Shown piece after piece: positions 44,299 through 52,294 of a stretch of DNA of 64,000 bases; position 1 is the stretch's first letter, and every line of letters starts with the position of its first letter. The notes beneath the pieces were generated by a model. The model worked only from the letters and a program-made list of their open reading frames with translations. It was not told the origin of the DNA and did not search any database. Made by a program: the position numbers and the translations under genes. The DNA is from Solirubrobacter soli DSM 22325 (GTDB lineage: Bacteria; Actinomycetota; Thermoleophilia; Solirubrobacterales; Solirubrobacteraceae). The stretch lies in assembly GCF_000423665.1 (NCBI RefSeq), contig NZ_AUIK01000001.1, positions 624,422 through 688,421 on the forward strand, read 5' to 3'.

Positions 44299-45055
44299 GC
44301 GCGCGGACACGGCGGAACTCGGCGATCTCGGCCGTCGGGCCGTAGCGGTCGGCGATCTCGAGCAGGCGCGGTTCCAGCTCCTCCTCGCCGTCCGGACCGA
44401 GCCGCAGGGCGCGGCGGTTCGGGCGCGAGCTGACGACGTCGGTCAACGTGGCGCCGGTGAACAGGAGCGCGACGCCGTCGTCGGCCGCGTAGCCGGGCGG
44501 CATCGTGCCGTCGGCGATGAGCGTGCGGCAGATCGGCAGGCGGGTGGGCTCGCCGTCCATGTGCACCGACATCGAGCCCGGCAGGAAGCCCAGGCCCGGC
44601 GAGGGCGCGGGGTGGCCGAGGGACTTGGTGATGCCCCACTCGAACCAGCACATCGCGCCCGCCGACAGGCCCGCCAGGACAACGCCGGACTCCCACGCCT
44701 CGCGCAGGATCACGTCCAGGCCGAGAGCGCGCCACACCGCGAGGAGGCCGAGCATCGACCCGCCGCCCACGTAGATGATGTCCTGGGCCAGGAGCGTCTC
44801 GCGCAGAGGGATCGGGCGCGAGCCGAGGCGGAACAAGGAGATGTGCATCGGCTCGCACGCGCGCGAGCCGAACGTCGCGTGGAACTGGCGGATCTGCGCC
44901 TCGCCGTCGCCCGAGGCGGTCGGCAGCAGGCAGATCTTCGGCATCGCGCTGCCCTCGGCCAGGCCGAGGATGAAGTCGTCGAGGGCGGGGTTCTCCGGCT
45001 CCATCGTGAAGCCGCCCCCGCCCATGGCGAAGATCGTCGGTTCAGGCCGCGGCAA
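44189..45055 (-). CDS. Peptidase S51-family protein (tandem copy 2)
   Basis: This 288-residue protein is of the dipeptidase E/cyanophycinase-like family. Motifs are FAMGGGGFTMEPENPALD, KICLLPTASGDGEAQI, DIIYVGGGSMLGLLAVW and the nucleophile elbow VLAGLSAGAMCWFEWG with Ser near 130. It aligns along its whole core with the gene upstream (45042-45785), from which it probably arose by duplication. The first ATG is inside the GGGG strand, so a TTG at 45055, overlapping the upstream gene by 14 nt, is the best start. A ~40-residue Arg/Ser-rich C-terminal extension is encoded opposite the end of the hexosaminidase gene (110-bp overlap). Confidence 0.8.
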   Translation of the reverse strand: MPRPEPTIFAMGGGGFTMEPENPALDDFILGLAEGSAMPKICLLPTASGDGEAQIRQFHATFGSRACEPMHISLFRLGSRPIPLRETLLAQDIIYVGGGSMLGLLAVWRALGLDVILREAWESGVVLAGLSAGAMCWFEWGITKSLGHPAPSPGLGFLPGSMSVHMDGEPTRLPICRTLIADGTMPPGYAADDGVALLFTGATLTDVVSSRPNRRALRLGPDGEEELEPRLLEIADRYGPTAEIAEFRRVRALRPASRSASTGGSRRQGRAGAGRAPRGEHGSPPSRA

Positions 45056-45785
45056 GCGTGATCTTCGGCCGTTCACCGAGGTAGGTGGCCTCCAGTGGGA
45101 GCTCCACGACCTCGTCGCCGACCGCCTCGACCCGGTACGCACGCGCCTCGGGGCGCGAGAGCACGACGCGATTGAGGTCCTCGCCGACGAAGTGGAGCGC
45201 CGCGCCGTCGGAGGCCGCGTACCCGGCGGGCAGCGAGCCGTCCAGCAGCGCGGAGTGATACGCCGGCCGCCGGTTGTCCTCTTCCTCGTAGTGCACCGCG
45301 TTGGAGTGCGGGAGGAAGCCCAGCCCGTCGTAGGGCTTGGCGTCGTGGTGATAGGCCGTCAGACCTGACGCGAACCAGCAGAGTGACCCAGCGGACACGC
45401 CGACAAGGATGACACCCGCTTGCCACGCCGCGCGCAGATCCTCGTCGATCCCGTGCGCGCGCCAGACGCCGAGCAGCGACAGGATCGAGCCGCCGCCGAC
45501 GTACACGATGTCCTGCTTGAGCAGGTGCTCGCGCACCTTGCCCGGGCCGCGGTCGCGGCGGAACAGCGAGATGTGCGACGGATCGCAGATCTCGCTCGAG
45601 AAGTGCCGGTAGAAGCGCACGACGTAGTGGTCTGCATCGCCCGAGGCGGTGGGGAAGAAGCAGACCCGCGGCTTCTTCCGCCGGGCCAGCGACAGCACGT
45701 AGTCGTCGAGCAGCGGATTGCCCGGCTCCATGCTGAATCCGCCGCCGCCGTAGGCGATGATCTGTGGTGGACGTCCACGTGCCAT
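45042..45785 (-). CDS. Peptidase S51-family protein (tandem copy 1)
   Basis: This is a 247-residue S51-like protein starting MARGRPPQIIAYGGGGFSMEP. The family motifs are PRVCFFPTASGDADHY, DIVYVGGGSILSLLGVW, VILVGVSAGSLCWFASG with the catalytic Ser near 130 and GLGFLPHSNAVHYEEEDNRR. Family members are serine peptidases that cut N-terminal Asp dipeptides or cyanophycin; these close homologues are of unknown substrate. It is the upstream member of a tandem pair. The 160-bp region to the divergent YbdK gene (45786-45945) should contain both promoters, but I see no clear boxes. Confidence 0.87.
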   Translation of the reverse strand: MARGRPPQIIAYGGGGFSMEPGNPLLDDYVLSLARRKKPRVCFFPTASGDADHYVVRFYRHFSSEICDPSHISLFRRDRGPGKVREHLLKQDIVYVGGGSILSLLGVWRAHGIDEDLRAAWQAGVILVGVSAGSLCWFASGLTAYHHDAKPYDGLGFLPHSNAVHYEEEDNRRPAYHSALLDGSLPAGYAASDGAALHFVGEDLNRVVLSRPEARAYRVEAVGDEVVELPLEATYLGERPKITLAAA

Positions 45786-45945
45786 GGGGCCGAATGTACG
45801 GTCGATGAGCGGACCCTTGTCGGTACCGCGAGTACAAGCCGTTTCGACCGCTAGTCCTGCGCTCGACCCCAGGGCGATAAGACCCGCAAAAGGCTGGACC
45901 GCGCGGAGGGACACAGGGGCGTGAACGCTGGGCACGCTGGCGTGC

Positions 45946-47097
45946 ATGACACTGCCGGAATGGGCTGCTTGGAACGTCGACCCGGACCTCGAGCCCTGGA
46001 CGGTGGGCGTCGAGGAGGAGGTGATGCTGCTCGAGCCGGACGGCTCGCCGGCCTGGCGCTCCGAGGACGTGCTGCAGGCGCTGCCGGAGTGGCTGGTCAA
46101 GCACACGCGCGGCGAGACGCACGGGCTCGCGCTCGAGCTCGCCACCGACCCGCACCGCACCGTCGCCGACGCCACGGCGCAGCTGCGCATGCTGCGCGCC
46201 GGCCTTGCGGAGACCGTCCACGGGCTCGGGCTGCGCGCCGCGGTCGCCGGGACCCACCCGCTCGTCCGCGCCGAGGACGTCCAGGTCTCCCCCGGCGCCC
46301 GCTACCAGTACCTGCACTCGTCGCTGCGTGAGCTCGCGCGGCGCGAGCCGACGTTCGCGCTGCACGTGCACGTCGCCGTGCCGGACGCCGAGCTCGCGGT
46401 GCGCGCCTTCAACGGCATGCGCGCCCACATCCCGGTCCTGCTCGCGCTCGCCGCCAACTCGCCCTTCACCCGCGGGCGCGACAGCGGTCTGGCGTCCGCC
46501 CGCACGCCCGTCTTCCAGGCGTTCCCGCGCACCGGCATCCCGCGCGAGTTCCCCGACTACGCCTCCTACGCGGAAGCGGTCGACGTGCTGCTCCGCTGCG
46601 GCGCGATCCCCGAGCCCACGTTCATCTGGTGGGACGTCCGGCTCCAGCCCAAGCTCGGCACGCTCGAGGTGCGGGTGATGGACGCGCAGACCCGCATCCG
46701 CGACACCGCCGCGCTCGTCGCGCTCGTCCAGTGCCTCGTCAGGATCGAGGCGCTGCAGGGCATGGCCGAGCCCGAGCTCACCCACGCGCCCGAGGTGCTC
46801 GACGAGAACCGCTTCCTCGCCGCCCGCGACGGCATCCGCGCGCAGCTGCTGGACCCGCACCGCGACCGCAGCGTGCCGGCGGCGGGTCGGCTGGCCTCGT
46901 TGGTCGACGCCTGCTGGCCGCACGCTCGCGCGCTCGGGTGCGAGCGCGAGCTGAAGCTGCTCGCCCACCTGGCCGGCGATCCCGGCGCCGTCCGCCAGCG
47001 GGCGATCGCCTCCGAGCGGGACGGCATCCCGGGCCTCGTCCGCTGCCTGGCGGGCGAGTTCTCACCCCCGCGGCCGCGCCTCGCCGCGGCCGCTTAA
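45946..47097 (+). CDS. YbdK-type carboxylate-amine ligase (glutamate-cysteine ligase 2 family)
   Basis: This is a 383-residue member of the GCS2/YbdK family. It has the start WTVGVEEEVMLLEPDG, then ALELATDPHRTVADA, RYQYLHSSLRELARREPTFALHVHV, LALAANSPFTRGRDSGLAS and EPTFIWWDVRLQPKLGTLEVRVMDAQ. Family members ligate glutamate (or another acid) to an amine such as cysteine using ATP. In actinobacteria related enzymes serve ergothioneine or unknown pathways, and no egt genes are next to this one. The specific reaction is open. Confidence 0.88.
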   Translation: MTLPEWAAWNVDPDLEPWTVGVEEEVMLLEPDGSPAWRSEDVLQALPEWLVKHTRGETHGLALELATDPHRTVADATAQLRMLRAGLAETVHGLGLRAAVAGTHPLVRAEDVQVSPGARYQYLHSSLRELARREPTFALHVHVAVPDAELAVRAFNGMRAHIPVLLALAANSPFTRGRDSGLASARTPVFQAFPRTGIPREFPDYASYAEAVDVLLRCGAIPEPTFIWWDVRLQPKLGTLEVRVMDAQTRIRDTAALVALVQCLVRIEALQGMAEPELTHAPEVLDENRFLAARDGIRAQLLDPHRDRSVPAAGRLASLVDACWPHARALGCERELKLLAHLAGDPGAVRQRAIASERDGIPGLVRCLAGEFSPPRPRLAAAA

Positions 47098-47249
47098 CCC
47101 CGCGGTCGACCAGGGGTCGGTCCTCTTTCGACACTCGGTCCGTTGGAGACCGGGCCGCCCATCTCCAGACTCTTTAGAGGAGAAAGGGTGCTGCACACCG
47201 GGCTTCTGGACTCTCCTCCCTCGGAGCCCGGCTTTCGGTGGCGGACCTT
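47098..47249. other. Intergenic region with possible pseudoknotted RNA
   Basis: Between the convergent YbdK and EEP-family genes there are several complementary segments. CCGGGCT pairs with AGCCCGG (around 47206-47233), CGGTC with GACCG (47137-47153), and TCCAGA with TCTGGA. A GAGGAGA before the second hairpin can pair with TCTCCTC in its loop, which would make a pseudoknot. I could not match it to a known RNA family by eye. Confidence 0.3.
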
Positions 47250-47278
47250 CCCGGCCAGGCCTGGACAACCTGGCCGGG
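47250..47278. terminator. Bidirectional hairpin between YbdK and EEP genes
   Basis: CCCGGCCAGG (47250-47259) pairs perfectly with CCTGGCCGGG (47269-47278) around a 9-nt loop, 7 bp from the stop of the minus-strand gene. The position between convergent genes fits a terminator, although no T-run follows. Confidence 0.55.
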
Positions 47279-47284
47279 ACTCCG

Positions 47285-48226
47285 CTACCCCTTCGGTAGC
47301 CGGAGCGTCGCGATGATCGCCCGGTGGTCGCTTCCCGGGATGCGCACCACGGTCACCCGCTCGACCTCGACCCGCTTGTCCACGAGGATGTGGTCGATGG
47401 TGATGGGCAGCGCGCGGCGCGGGAGCGCGGGCCAGGTCCAGATCCAGCCCTTGCCGGCCGCGTCGGCGGCGTCGGTGTAGCCGCGGGCGAGCAGGCGGCG
47501 GAGCTCGACGTGGTCGAGCGTCGCGTTGAAGTCGCCCGCGAGGATGCGCACGTCGCCGCGGCCGTCCGAGCCTGGGAGCGCGGCGAGCGCGTCCGACCAG
47601 CGCGGCGCGGCGAACGAGCTGACGGGCGGCGCCGGGTGGACCGCCTTCAGCCGGACCGGCGGCGCGCCGCGCACATCGAGCAGGACCTCGGGCTCGGCGT
47701 GGCCGGTCACGTCCGGGGCGGTGTCCCTCGCGAGCACGGGCAGCCGCGACAGCACGCCGGTCCCCGACGCGCCCTGGCCCGGCTCGACCGCGCGCTGCGG
47801 GAACGCCGTCTTCGCCCCCACGCGATCGAGCTTGGTCATCTGCTCGGGCCGAAGCTCCTGCAGCGAGAGCACGTCCACGTCGTGCTCGCGCGCGATCCGC
47901 AGCAGCGCCCGCGGGTCCCCACGCCCCAGGTACACGTTCGACGTCATCACCACCAGCCGAGGCCCCGCCGCGTCCCGGTCCGGCCCGCCGACCGCCCGCG
48001 GGACGAGCGCGAAGGCGAACGCCAGCATCGCCACGCCCGCCACCCCCGCCACGACCCACCGCCGCGCCACGAGCCCCACCGCCACCGGCAGCCACGACGA
48101 CAGCGCGGCATACGGCGTGAACGCCAGCACCGCGACGAACGGATACGGCAGCTCGACCCCGAACGTCCGCACCACCGCCCACACCACCCAGGGCGCAGCA
48201 ACCGCGCCGGCGACCAAAGTCCGCAT
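47285..48226 (-). CDS. Membrane-anchored endonuclease/exonuclease/phosphatase-family protein
   Basis: This 313-residue protein has three N-terminal membrane segments (to about residue 80) followed by an EEP catalytic domain. Active-site motifs are MTSNVYLGRGD, LSLQELRPEQ with the metal-binding Glu, LAGDFNATLDH near 234, DHILVDKRV and GSDHRAIIATL near 302. EEP proteins include DNases, phosphodiesterases and lipid phosphatases. With three TM helices the active site probably faces outside, as in related actinobacterial proteins, and the substrate is unknown. Confidence 0.9.
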   Translation of the reverse strand: MRTLVAGAVAAPWVVWAVVRTFGVELPYPFVAVLAFTPYAALSSWLPVAVGLVARRWVVAGVAGVAMLAFAFALVPRAVGGPDRDAAGPRLVVMTSNVYLGRGDPRALLRIAREHDVDVLSLQELRPEQMTKLDRVGAKTAFPQRAVEPGQGASGTGVLSRLPVLARDTAPDVTGHAEPEVLLDVRGAPPVRLKAVHPAPPVSSFAAPRWSDALAALPGSDGRGDVRILAGDFNATLDHVELRRLLARGYTDAADAAGKGWIWTWPALPRRALPITIDHILVDKRVEVERVTVVRIPGSDHRAIIATLRLPKG

Positions 48227-48236
48227 CGGCGCCCAA

Positions 48237-48261
48237 CCTAAACGTGCCGGGCACCTTTAGG
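48237..48261. promoter_or_regulatory. 25-bp near-perfect palindrome between divergent genes
   Basis: The arms CCTAAACGTGCC and GGCACCTTTAGG surround a single central G, with only one mismatched pair. It lies between the starts of two divergent genes, 11 bp from the EEP gene start, so it cannot be a terminator of either. An operator for a dimeric repressor, or a REP-like hairpin, are the two plausible readings. Confidence 0.4.
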
Positions 48262-48329
48262 CCCGAGTTGCACGGAACCTCCACGAGTGGGGCGGTGTAA
48301 CAGCCGCACTCCACCGAAAGGAGCGCGCC

Positions 48330-48800
48330 GTGCGCCGCCTGCTGCTCGCCGTCTGTCTGTTGTTGCTGTTCGCCCCCGCCGCGCGGGCGGGTGGGTGGGC
48401 GACCGTGTCGCTGAGCTCGACGCCCACCGACAAGCACTGGGTCGTGGACCTCACCGTGCTGCAACACGGCCGCACGCCGCTGAACGACCTGCAGCCCGTC
48501 GTCACGATCCGCAACGGGGCGACGAGCAAGGACTTCGCGGCCAAGCCGACCGGCAAGGCCGGCACCTACCGCGCGGACGTCGTCTTCCCGACGGCGGGCC
48601 GGTGGAGCTACGAGATCGACGACGGCTTCATCAGCCAGATGCCGCACACCTACCCGCCGGTGCAGATCGGCGAAGCGACCGCGGCGGCGAGCGACGACGG
48701 ACCCAATCTGCTGTGGCTGGTGCCCGGCATCGCGCTGCTGCTCGCCGCGGCGGCGCTGCTGCTCCGGCCCCGCCTCGGCCGGCACCCGCAGGCGGCGTGA
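48330..48800 (+). CDS. Exported FixH/YtkA-like protein with C-terminal membrane anchor
   Basis: This 156-residue protein has a signal peptide (MRRLLLAVCLLLLFAPAARA), a beta-rich domain (about 25-115: WVVDLTVLQHGRTPLNDLQPVVTI and GTYRADVVFPTAGRWSYEI) and a C-terminal anchor (LLWLVPGIALLLAAAALLL). The pattern GTYRADVxFPxAGxW is that of FixH/YtkA-like domains seen near copper handling or cytochrome genes. The GTG start at 48330 is set by a strong AAAGGAG (48317-48323). It overlaps the cytochrome c gene (GTGA). Confidence 0.75.
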   Translation: MRRLLLAVCLLLLFAPAARAGGWATVSLSSTPTDKHWVVDLTVLQHGRTPLNDLQPVVTIRNGATSKDFAAKPTGKAGTYRADVVFPTAGRWSYEIDDGFISQMPHTYPPVQIGEATAAASDDGPNLLWLVPGIALLLAAAALLLRPRLGRHPQAA

Positions 48801-49201
48801 GAGCCACCATCCTCGCGGCCGGCGGCCTCGCCTGTGCGGGGGCGGCGATGACGATCGCCGCCTTCGCCGGCGGAGGCCACGCGGCGCAGCCCGCCGCGCC
48901 GTCACAGGTAAACCGCGGCGCCCAGGTCTTCGCCGAGCAGGGCTGCGGCAGCTGCCACACCTTCAAGCCCGCCAACGCCCGCGGCGGCCTCGGGCCCGAC
49001 CTCGGGCTCTCGCTCCAGGGCAAGGACGCGCGCTACGTGCTGCAGTCGATCGTCGACCCGAGCGCGGTGCTCGCACCCAACTACGGCGACCTCATGCCGC
49101 ACGACTTCGAGCGGCGGATCGCCCCGAACGACCTCGGCCTGCTGGTCACGTACCTGCTGACGCCAGAAGCGCCCGCCCCTTCTCGATCTCCGCGTCATTG
49201 A
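48797..49201 (+). CDS. Exported monoheme cytochrome c
   Basis: This is a 134-residue protein with an N-terminal signal or anchor (ILAAGGLACAGAAMTIAAFAGGGHAA). Its heme-binding CGSCH motif lies near residue 49, inside VNRGAQVFAEQGCGSCH, with the axial Met probably in LMPHDF near 98. The domain is of the small c-type electron carrier class. The GTG start overlaps the TGA of the FixH-like gene, so the two are co-translated and likely act in the same extracytoplasmic redox route. The 3' end overlaps the convergent hydrolase gene by 56 bp. Confidence 0.85.
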   Translation: MRATILAAGGLACAGAAMTIAAFAGGGHAAQPAAPSQVNRGAQVFAEQGCGSCHTFKPANARGGLGPDLGLSLQGKDARYVLQSIVDPSAVLAPNYGDLMPHDFERRIAPNDLGLLVTYLLTPEAPAPSRSPRH

Positions 49202-49769
49202 CGAGGTGGTCCATGCCCTCGAAGACGTCGACCTCGACGACCGCCCCGAGCGTCGAGAGCATCGAGGAGGTCTCCTGCACCCGCCAGGCCGGCACCCAGC
49301 CGTCCGGGTCGGACGTGCCCATATAGACCGGAGTCCCCTCGAAGGAACCGTGCTGCGGCGGGACGGTGCCGCGCGGCCCGCAGAACCCGCCGGTGTAGAT
49401 CAGCAGGCCGCCGTACCGACCCGGGTGGCGCAGCGCGTACTCCGACGCCAGGCAGGCGCCCTGTGAGAACCCGCCGAGAACCACCTTCGAAAGCGGCACC
49501 TCCAACGAGTGCAGCAGCGAGTCGACCGCGCCGATCGCCGAGCTCAGCCACGGCTCGTTCTCGGCGAACGGCGCCAGGAACGAGCCCGGCCACCAGCTGT
49601 TGTCCGCCGCCGCGGGGGCGATGAAGCTGACCTCGTCGTCGCCGAGGCGCTCGGCGAGCAGGAGCACGTCGTCGGGGCTGCGGCCCCGGCCGTGCAGCAG
49701 GACGCAGACGGCGCGGGCATCCTCCACGGACGGCCCGCGCCGCACAACCGGTTGGCCCTCGTGGATCAC
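49146..49769 (-). CDS. Alpha/beta hydrolase (phospholipase/carboxylesterase type)
   Basis: This is a 207-residue alpha/beta hydrolase of the YpfH/carboxylesterase family. It has VLLHGRGRSPDD (oxyanion region), the nucleophile elbow VVLGGFSQGACLASEYAL with Ser near 102, the acid in MGTSDPDGWVPA near 160 and the catalytic His in FEGMDHLVNDAE near 188. The substrate is likely a small ester or lysophospholipid, not predictable here. It ends 56 bp into the cytochrome c gene on the other strand, and starts 13 bp after the stop of the PLP-GNAT gene. Confidence 0.87.
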   Translation of the reverse strand: MIHEGQPVVRRGPSVEDARAVCVLLHGRGRSPDDVLLLAERLGDDEVSFIAPAAADNSWWPGSFLAPFAENEPWLSSAIGAVDSLLHSLEVPLSKVVLGGFSQGACLASEYALRHPGRYGGLLIYTGGFCGPRGTVPPQHGSFEGTPVYMGTSDPDGWVPAWRVQETSSMLSTLGAVVEVDVFEGMDHLVNDAEIEKGRALLASAGT

Positions 49770-49782
49770 ACGATGCAGCTAA

Positions 49783-52173
49783 TCACGCCCCGTGCGTGTC
49801 CGCCGCCAGGGCGGCGAGGACCTCGGAGGAGTAGTGGTCGGCCGCCTGGGCGAAGGCGACGCGCTCCTGCACGTGCGCGCCGAAGCGCGTCTTCTCGAAC
49901 GTGGCGCCCATGCCGAGCAGGACGCGGCGGGAGCCGAGCTCGCGCGCCCGCAGGATCGCGCGGCGCATCGCCTGCCGGTACGCGCCGTGCGTCCGGACGA
50001 CCGCGTAGTCGAGCCCGACGACCATCGGCGCGTAGTGGCGCGCGCCGAGGAAGTGGGCGCCGAAGGCGACGACCTGTCCGGTCTCGCGCAGCGTCAGCGT
50101 CATCAGCTCCCACGAGGCGTGCGCGAGCATGTCGCGCAGGAACGTCTTCGGCAGCGGGAACGAGTTCAGGTCGCGCCCACGCTGCTGGACCGCCAGGTAG
50201 AGGCCATAGAGATGGTCGAGCTCGGCATCGCTCACCGACCGCCCGCCGGCCCGCAGCCACTCGACGTCGTACGCGTCGTCGAACGGCAGCACCGACTTGC
50301 GCTGGTGCACGCGCGCCTTGGACGTCAACGTCGCCAGCCACTCCTCGTCACCGCCCGCGACCGGCTCGTAGACCAGCGAGTCCGGCAGCGACGTGCGGAC
50401 ATAACCGCGCTCCTTGACCGCGTCGGCGAGCTCGAGGTCGGCGGAGTGCAGGTCGCGGAACACGATCGTCCCCGCGCCCTCGGCCTTCGCGTGCTCGGAC
50501 ACGGCCGCCATCAGGAGGTCGAGCGCGCCCTTCCAGTCCTTGTTGCGGTCCAGGTAGAGGTGGTCGCCCTCGGTCAGCAGCGAGCCCATCGCGAACGTGC
50601 GCGACGTCAGGTAGTACGGATCCTCCACGCGCCGCCGCTCGACCAGCTCGGAGACCTCGGCGGAGGACATCATGTCGTCCTTCCACAGCGCGGCCGTGAA
50701 GTAGGCCGCCAGCACGGGGACGCCCTCGGCGTCGCGGACGAGGTAGTAGTGGAAGTCCCACTCGTCCTCGGGCCGCACGCCGCGACCCACCGCGAACGCG
50801 GTCTCGAGGTACTTCAGGCCGTCGACCGTGAACGTGCCGCGCTCGCCCAGCAGGTGGTCCCACTCGGCGGCGTCGAGCGCGTCGGCTGAGCGGTGATGCT
50901 CGAGCGTCAGCGCGGGCTTGCCCTCGCCCACGATCTTGATGTGGCGCCGGCGCGCCGCCTCGTCGGCCTGCGCGAGCGCGGCCGGGACGTGCTTCGCGAG
51001 CGACTCCACGAGCGCGCGCACGTCGTCGAGCGTGTGGTGCAAGGTGAGCGTCACGCGCACGCCCGTGTGCTTCATCGGCACCGCGGGGAACGTGCCGAAG
51101 TTCGTGTAGTGGCCGTCGTCGACGAGCCGCTGGAGGACGTCGTGGGTGAGCGTCGGCAGCCCGAGCGGGATGTAGCGGATCGGCGTGACGTCGCGCGAGG
51201 CCAGCGGGATGCAGAACTCGTCGGCGAGGTCGGTGAAGAGCTCGATCCGCTCGCGCAGCGCGGCCTGCATGACCGGCAGCTCGTCGGACAGATGGATCTT
51301 GGCGGACTGGATCGCGGCGCCGAGCAGCGGCGGCTGGACCGGGCCGGAGAAGATCATCGGGCCGCCGGTCGTGCGCACCTTGCGCTTGAACTCGGCGTTC
51401 GGGAACACGATCGCCCCGCCCGCGCACGCGAACGACTTGTTCAGCGAGCACGCGGCGACCAGCCGCGGGTGCATGCCCATCGCGTCCAGCGCCGGCCCGC
51501 GGCCGTGCTTGCCCGCCCAGCCCACGCCGTGCGAGTCGTCGATGTACATGTGCAGCTGCGGGTAGCGGTCCAGCAGCTCGACCAGCTCGGCGAACGGCGC
51601 CAGGTCGGCGAACATCGAGTAGACGCCGTCGGCCATGTACCAGATGTGCTGGTGGGTCGGCGCGAGGCGCTGGATCATCGCTTCCAGGCGCTCGATGTTG
51701 TTGTGGCGGATCAGCTCGACCGTCGCGCCCTTCACGCGCAGCTGGTTGGCCGCCATCTGGACGCTGGCGTGGACCTGGTGGTCCAGCAGCACGGCGTCGC
51801 GGGACTCGACCAGCACCGGCAGCGTCGCCAGGTGGCCGAGCGACGTCGTCGGCGTCACCAGCACATGGCCGCCGAACATCTCGTCCAGGAGCGGCTCGAG
51901 CTCGTTGTACTGGGGTGACTGCAGGTAGGACCGCGAGGACGAGAACTGCGTCCCGTAGCGGTTGACGGCGTCGATGACCGCGGCCTTCATGCGCGGATCC
52001 AGCTCCAGACCGAGGTAGCTGCAGGACCCGAAGTTGATGTGCGGCTCGCCGCCGAGCAACACGGTGCGCCCGTCGAGGGCGTGATCGTCGATGTCGATGT
52101 GGAGGAGACCCTTGCTCGCTCCGGTCGTCATCACTTCATCCAGAATCGCCAGGCGCTCTTCAGCAGTCGGCAC
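49783..52173 (-). CDS. Fusion of PLP-dependent alpha-oxoamine synthase and GNAT-type acyltransferase
   Basis: This is a 796-residue two-part protein. Residues ~30-400 are an alpha-oxoamine-synthase fold (BioF/serine palmitoyltransferase/CqsA group) with FGSCSYLGLELDPRMKAAV, RYGTQFSSSRSYL, IDDSHGVGWAGKHGRG near 214 and the PLP Lys in CSLNKSFACAGGAI near 245. Residues ~420-796 are a GNAT/BioF2-like acyltransferase half (VFRDLHSADLELADAVKERGY; GLDYAVVRTHGAYRQAMRRAI). The first half would join an amino acid to an acyl thioester with CO2 loss; the second could N-acylate the product. A GTG at 52173 with GGGGGA five bases upstream fixes the start. Confidence 0.85.
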   Translation of the reverse strand: MPTAEERLAILDEVMTTGASKGLLHIDIDDHALDGRTVLLGGEPHINFGSCSYLGLELDPRMKAAVIDAVNRYGTQFSSSRSYLQSPQYNELEPLLDEMFGGHVLVTPTTSLGHLATLPVLVESRDAVLLDHQVHASVQMAANQLRVKGATVELIRHNNIERLEAMIQRLAPTHQHIWYMADGVYSMFADLAPFAELVELLDRYPQLHMYIDDSHGVGWAGKHGRGPALDAMGMHPRLVAACSLNKSFACAGGAIVFPNAEFKRKVRTTGGPMIFSGPVQPPLLGAAIQSAKIHLSDELPVMQAALRERIELFTDLADEFCIPLASRDVTPIRYIPLGLPTLTHDVLQRLVDDGHYTNFGTFPAVPMKHTGVRVTLTLHHTLDDVRALVESLAKHVPAALAQADEAARRRHIKIVGEGKPALTLEHHRSADALDAAEWDHLLGERGTFTVDGLKYLETAFAVGRGVRPEDEWDFHYYLVRDAEGVPVLAAYFTAALWKDDMMSSAEVSELVERRRVEDPYYLTSRTFAMGSLLTEGDHLYLDRNKDWKGALDLLMAAVSEHAKAEGAGTIVFRDLHSADLELADAVKERGYVRTSLPDSLVYEPVAGGDEEWLATLTSKARVHQRKSVLPFDDAYDVEWLRAGGRSVSDAELDHLYGLYLAVQQRGRDLNSFPLPKTFLRDMLAHASWELMTLTLRETGQVVAFGAHFLGARHYAPMVVGLDYAVVRTHGAYRQAMRRAILRARELGSRRVLLGMGATFEKTRFGAHVQERVAFAQAADHYSSEVLAALAADTHGA

Positions 52174-52177
52174 GTAG

Positions 52178-52184
52178 TTCCCCC
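52178..52184 (-). promoter_or_regulatory. Ribosome-binding site that sets the PLP-GNAT start
   Basis: On the minus strand GGGGGAA precedes the GTG at 52173 by four bases. Longer in-frame starts exist as far as 52437 but would run through the divergent promoter region of the GGDEF-EAL gene and lack such a site. Confidence 0.6.
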
Positions 52185-52294
52185 GAGGGTTGAGGTTCAG
52201 GGGTCCCTTCGGCAAATGGTGCGTTGGACTCAAGTGTGCGTTTTGTCCGGTCAGCCTCAAGACGACGCCGTTCCGTCCGAAATCACTGGACAAG

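Noticed and set aside
47098..47284. Possible tRNA, RNase P or signal-recognition RNA gene
   Set aside because: There is no T-loop GTTCGA-type sequence and no P4-type or SRP core motif; only generic hairpins are present.
48237..48261. Terminator reading of the palindrome
   Set aside because: It lies between the starts of two divergent genes, so neither gene ends there.
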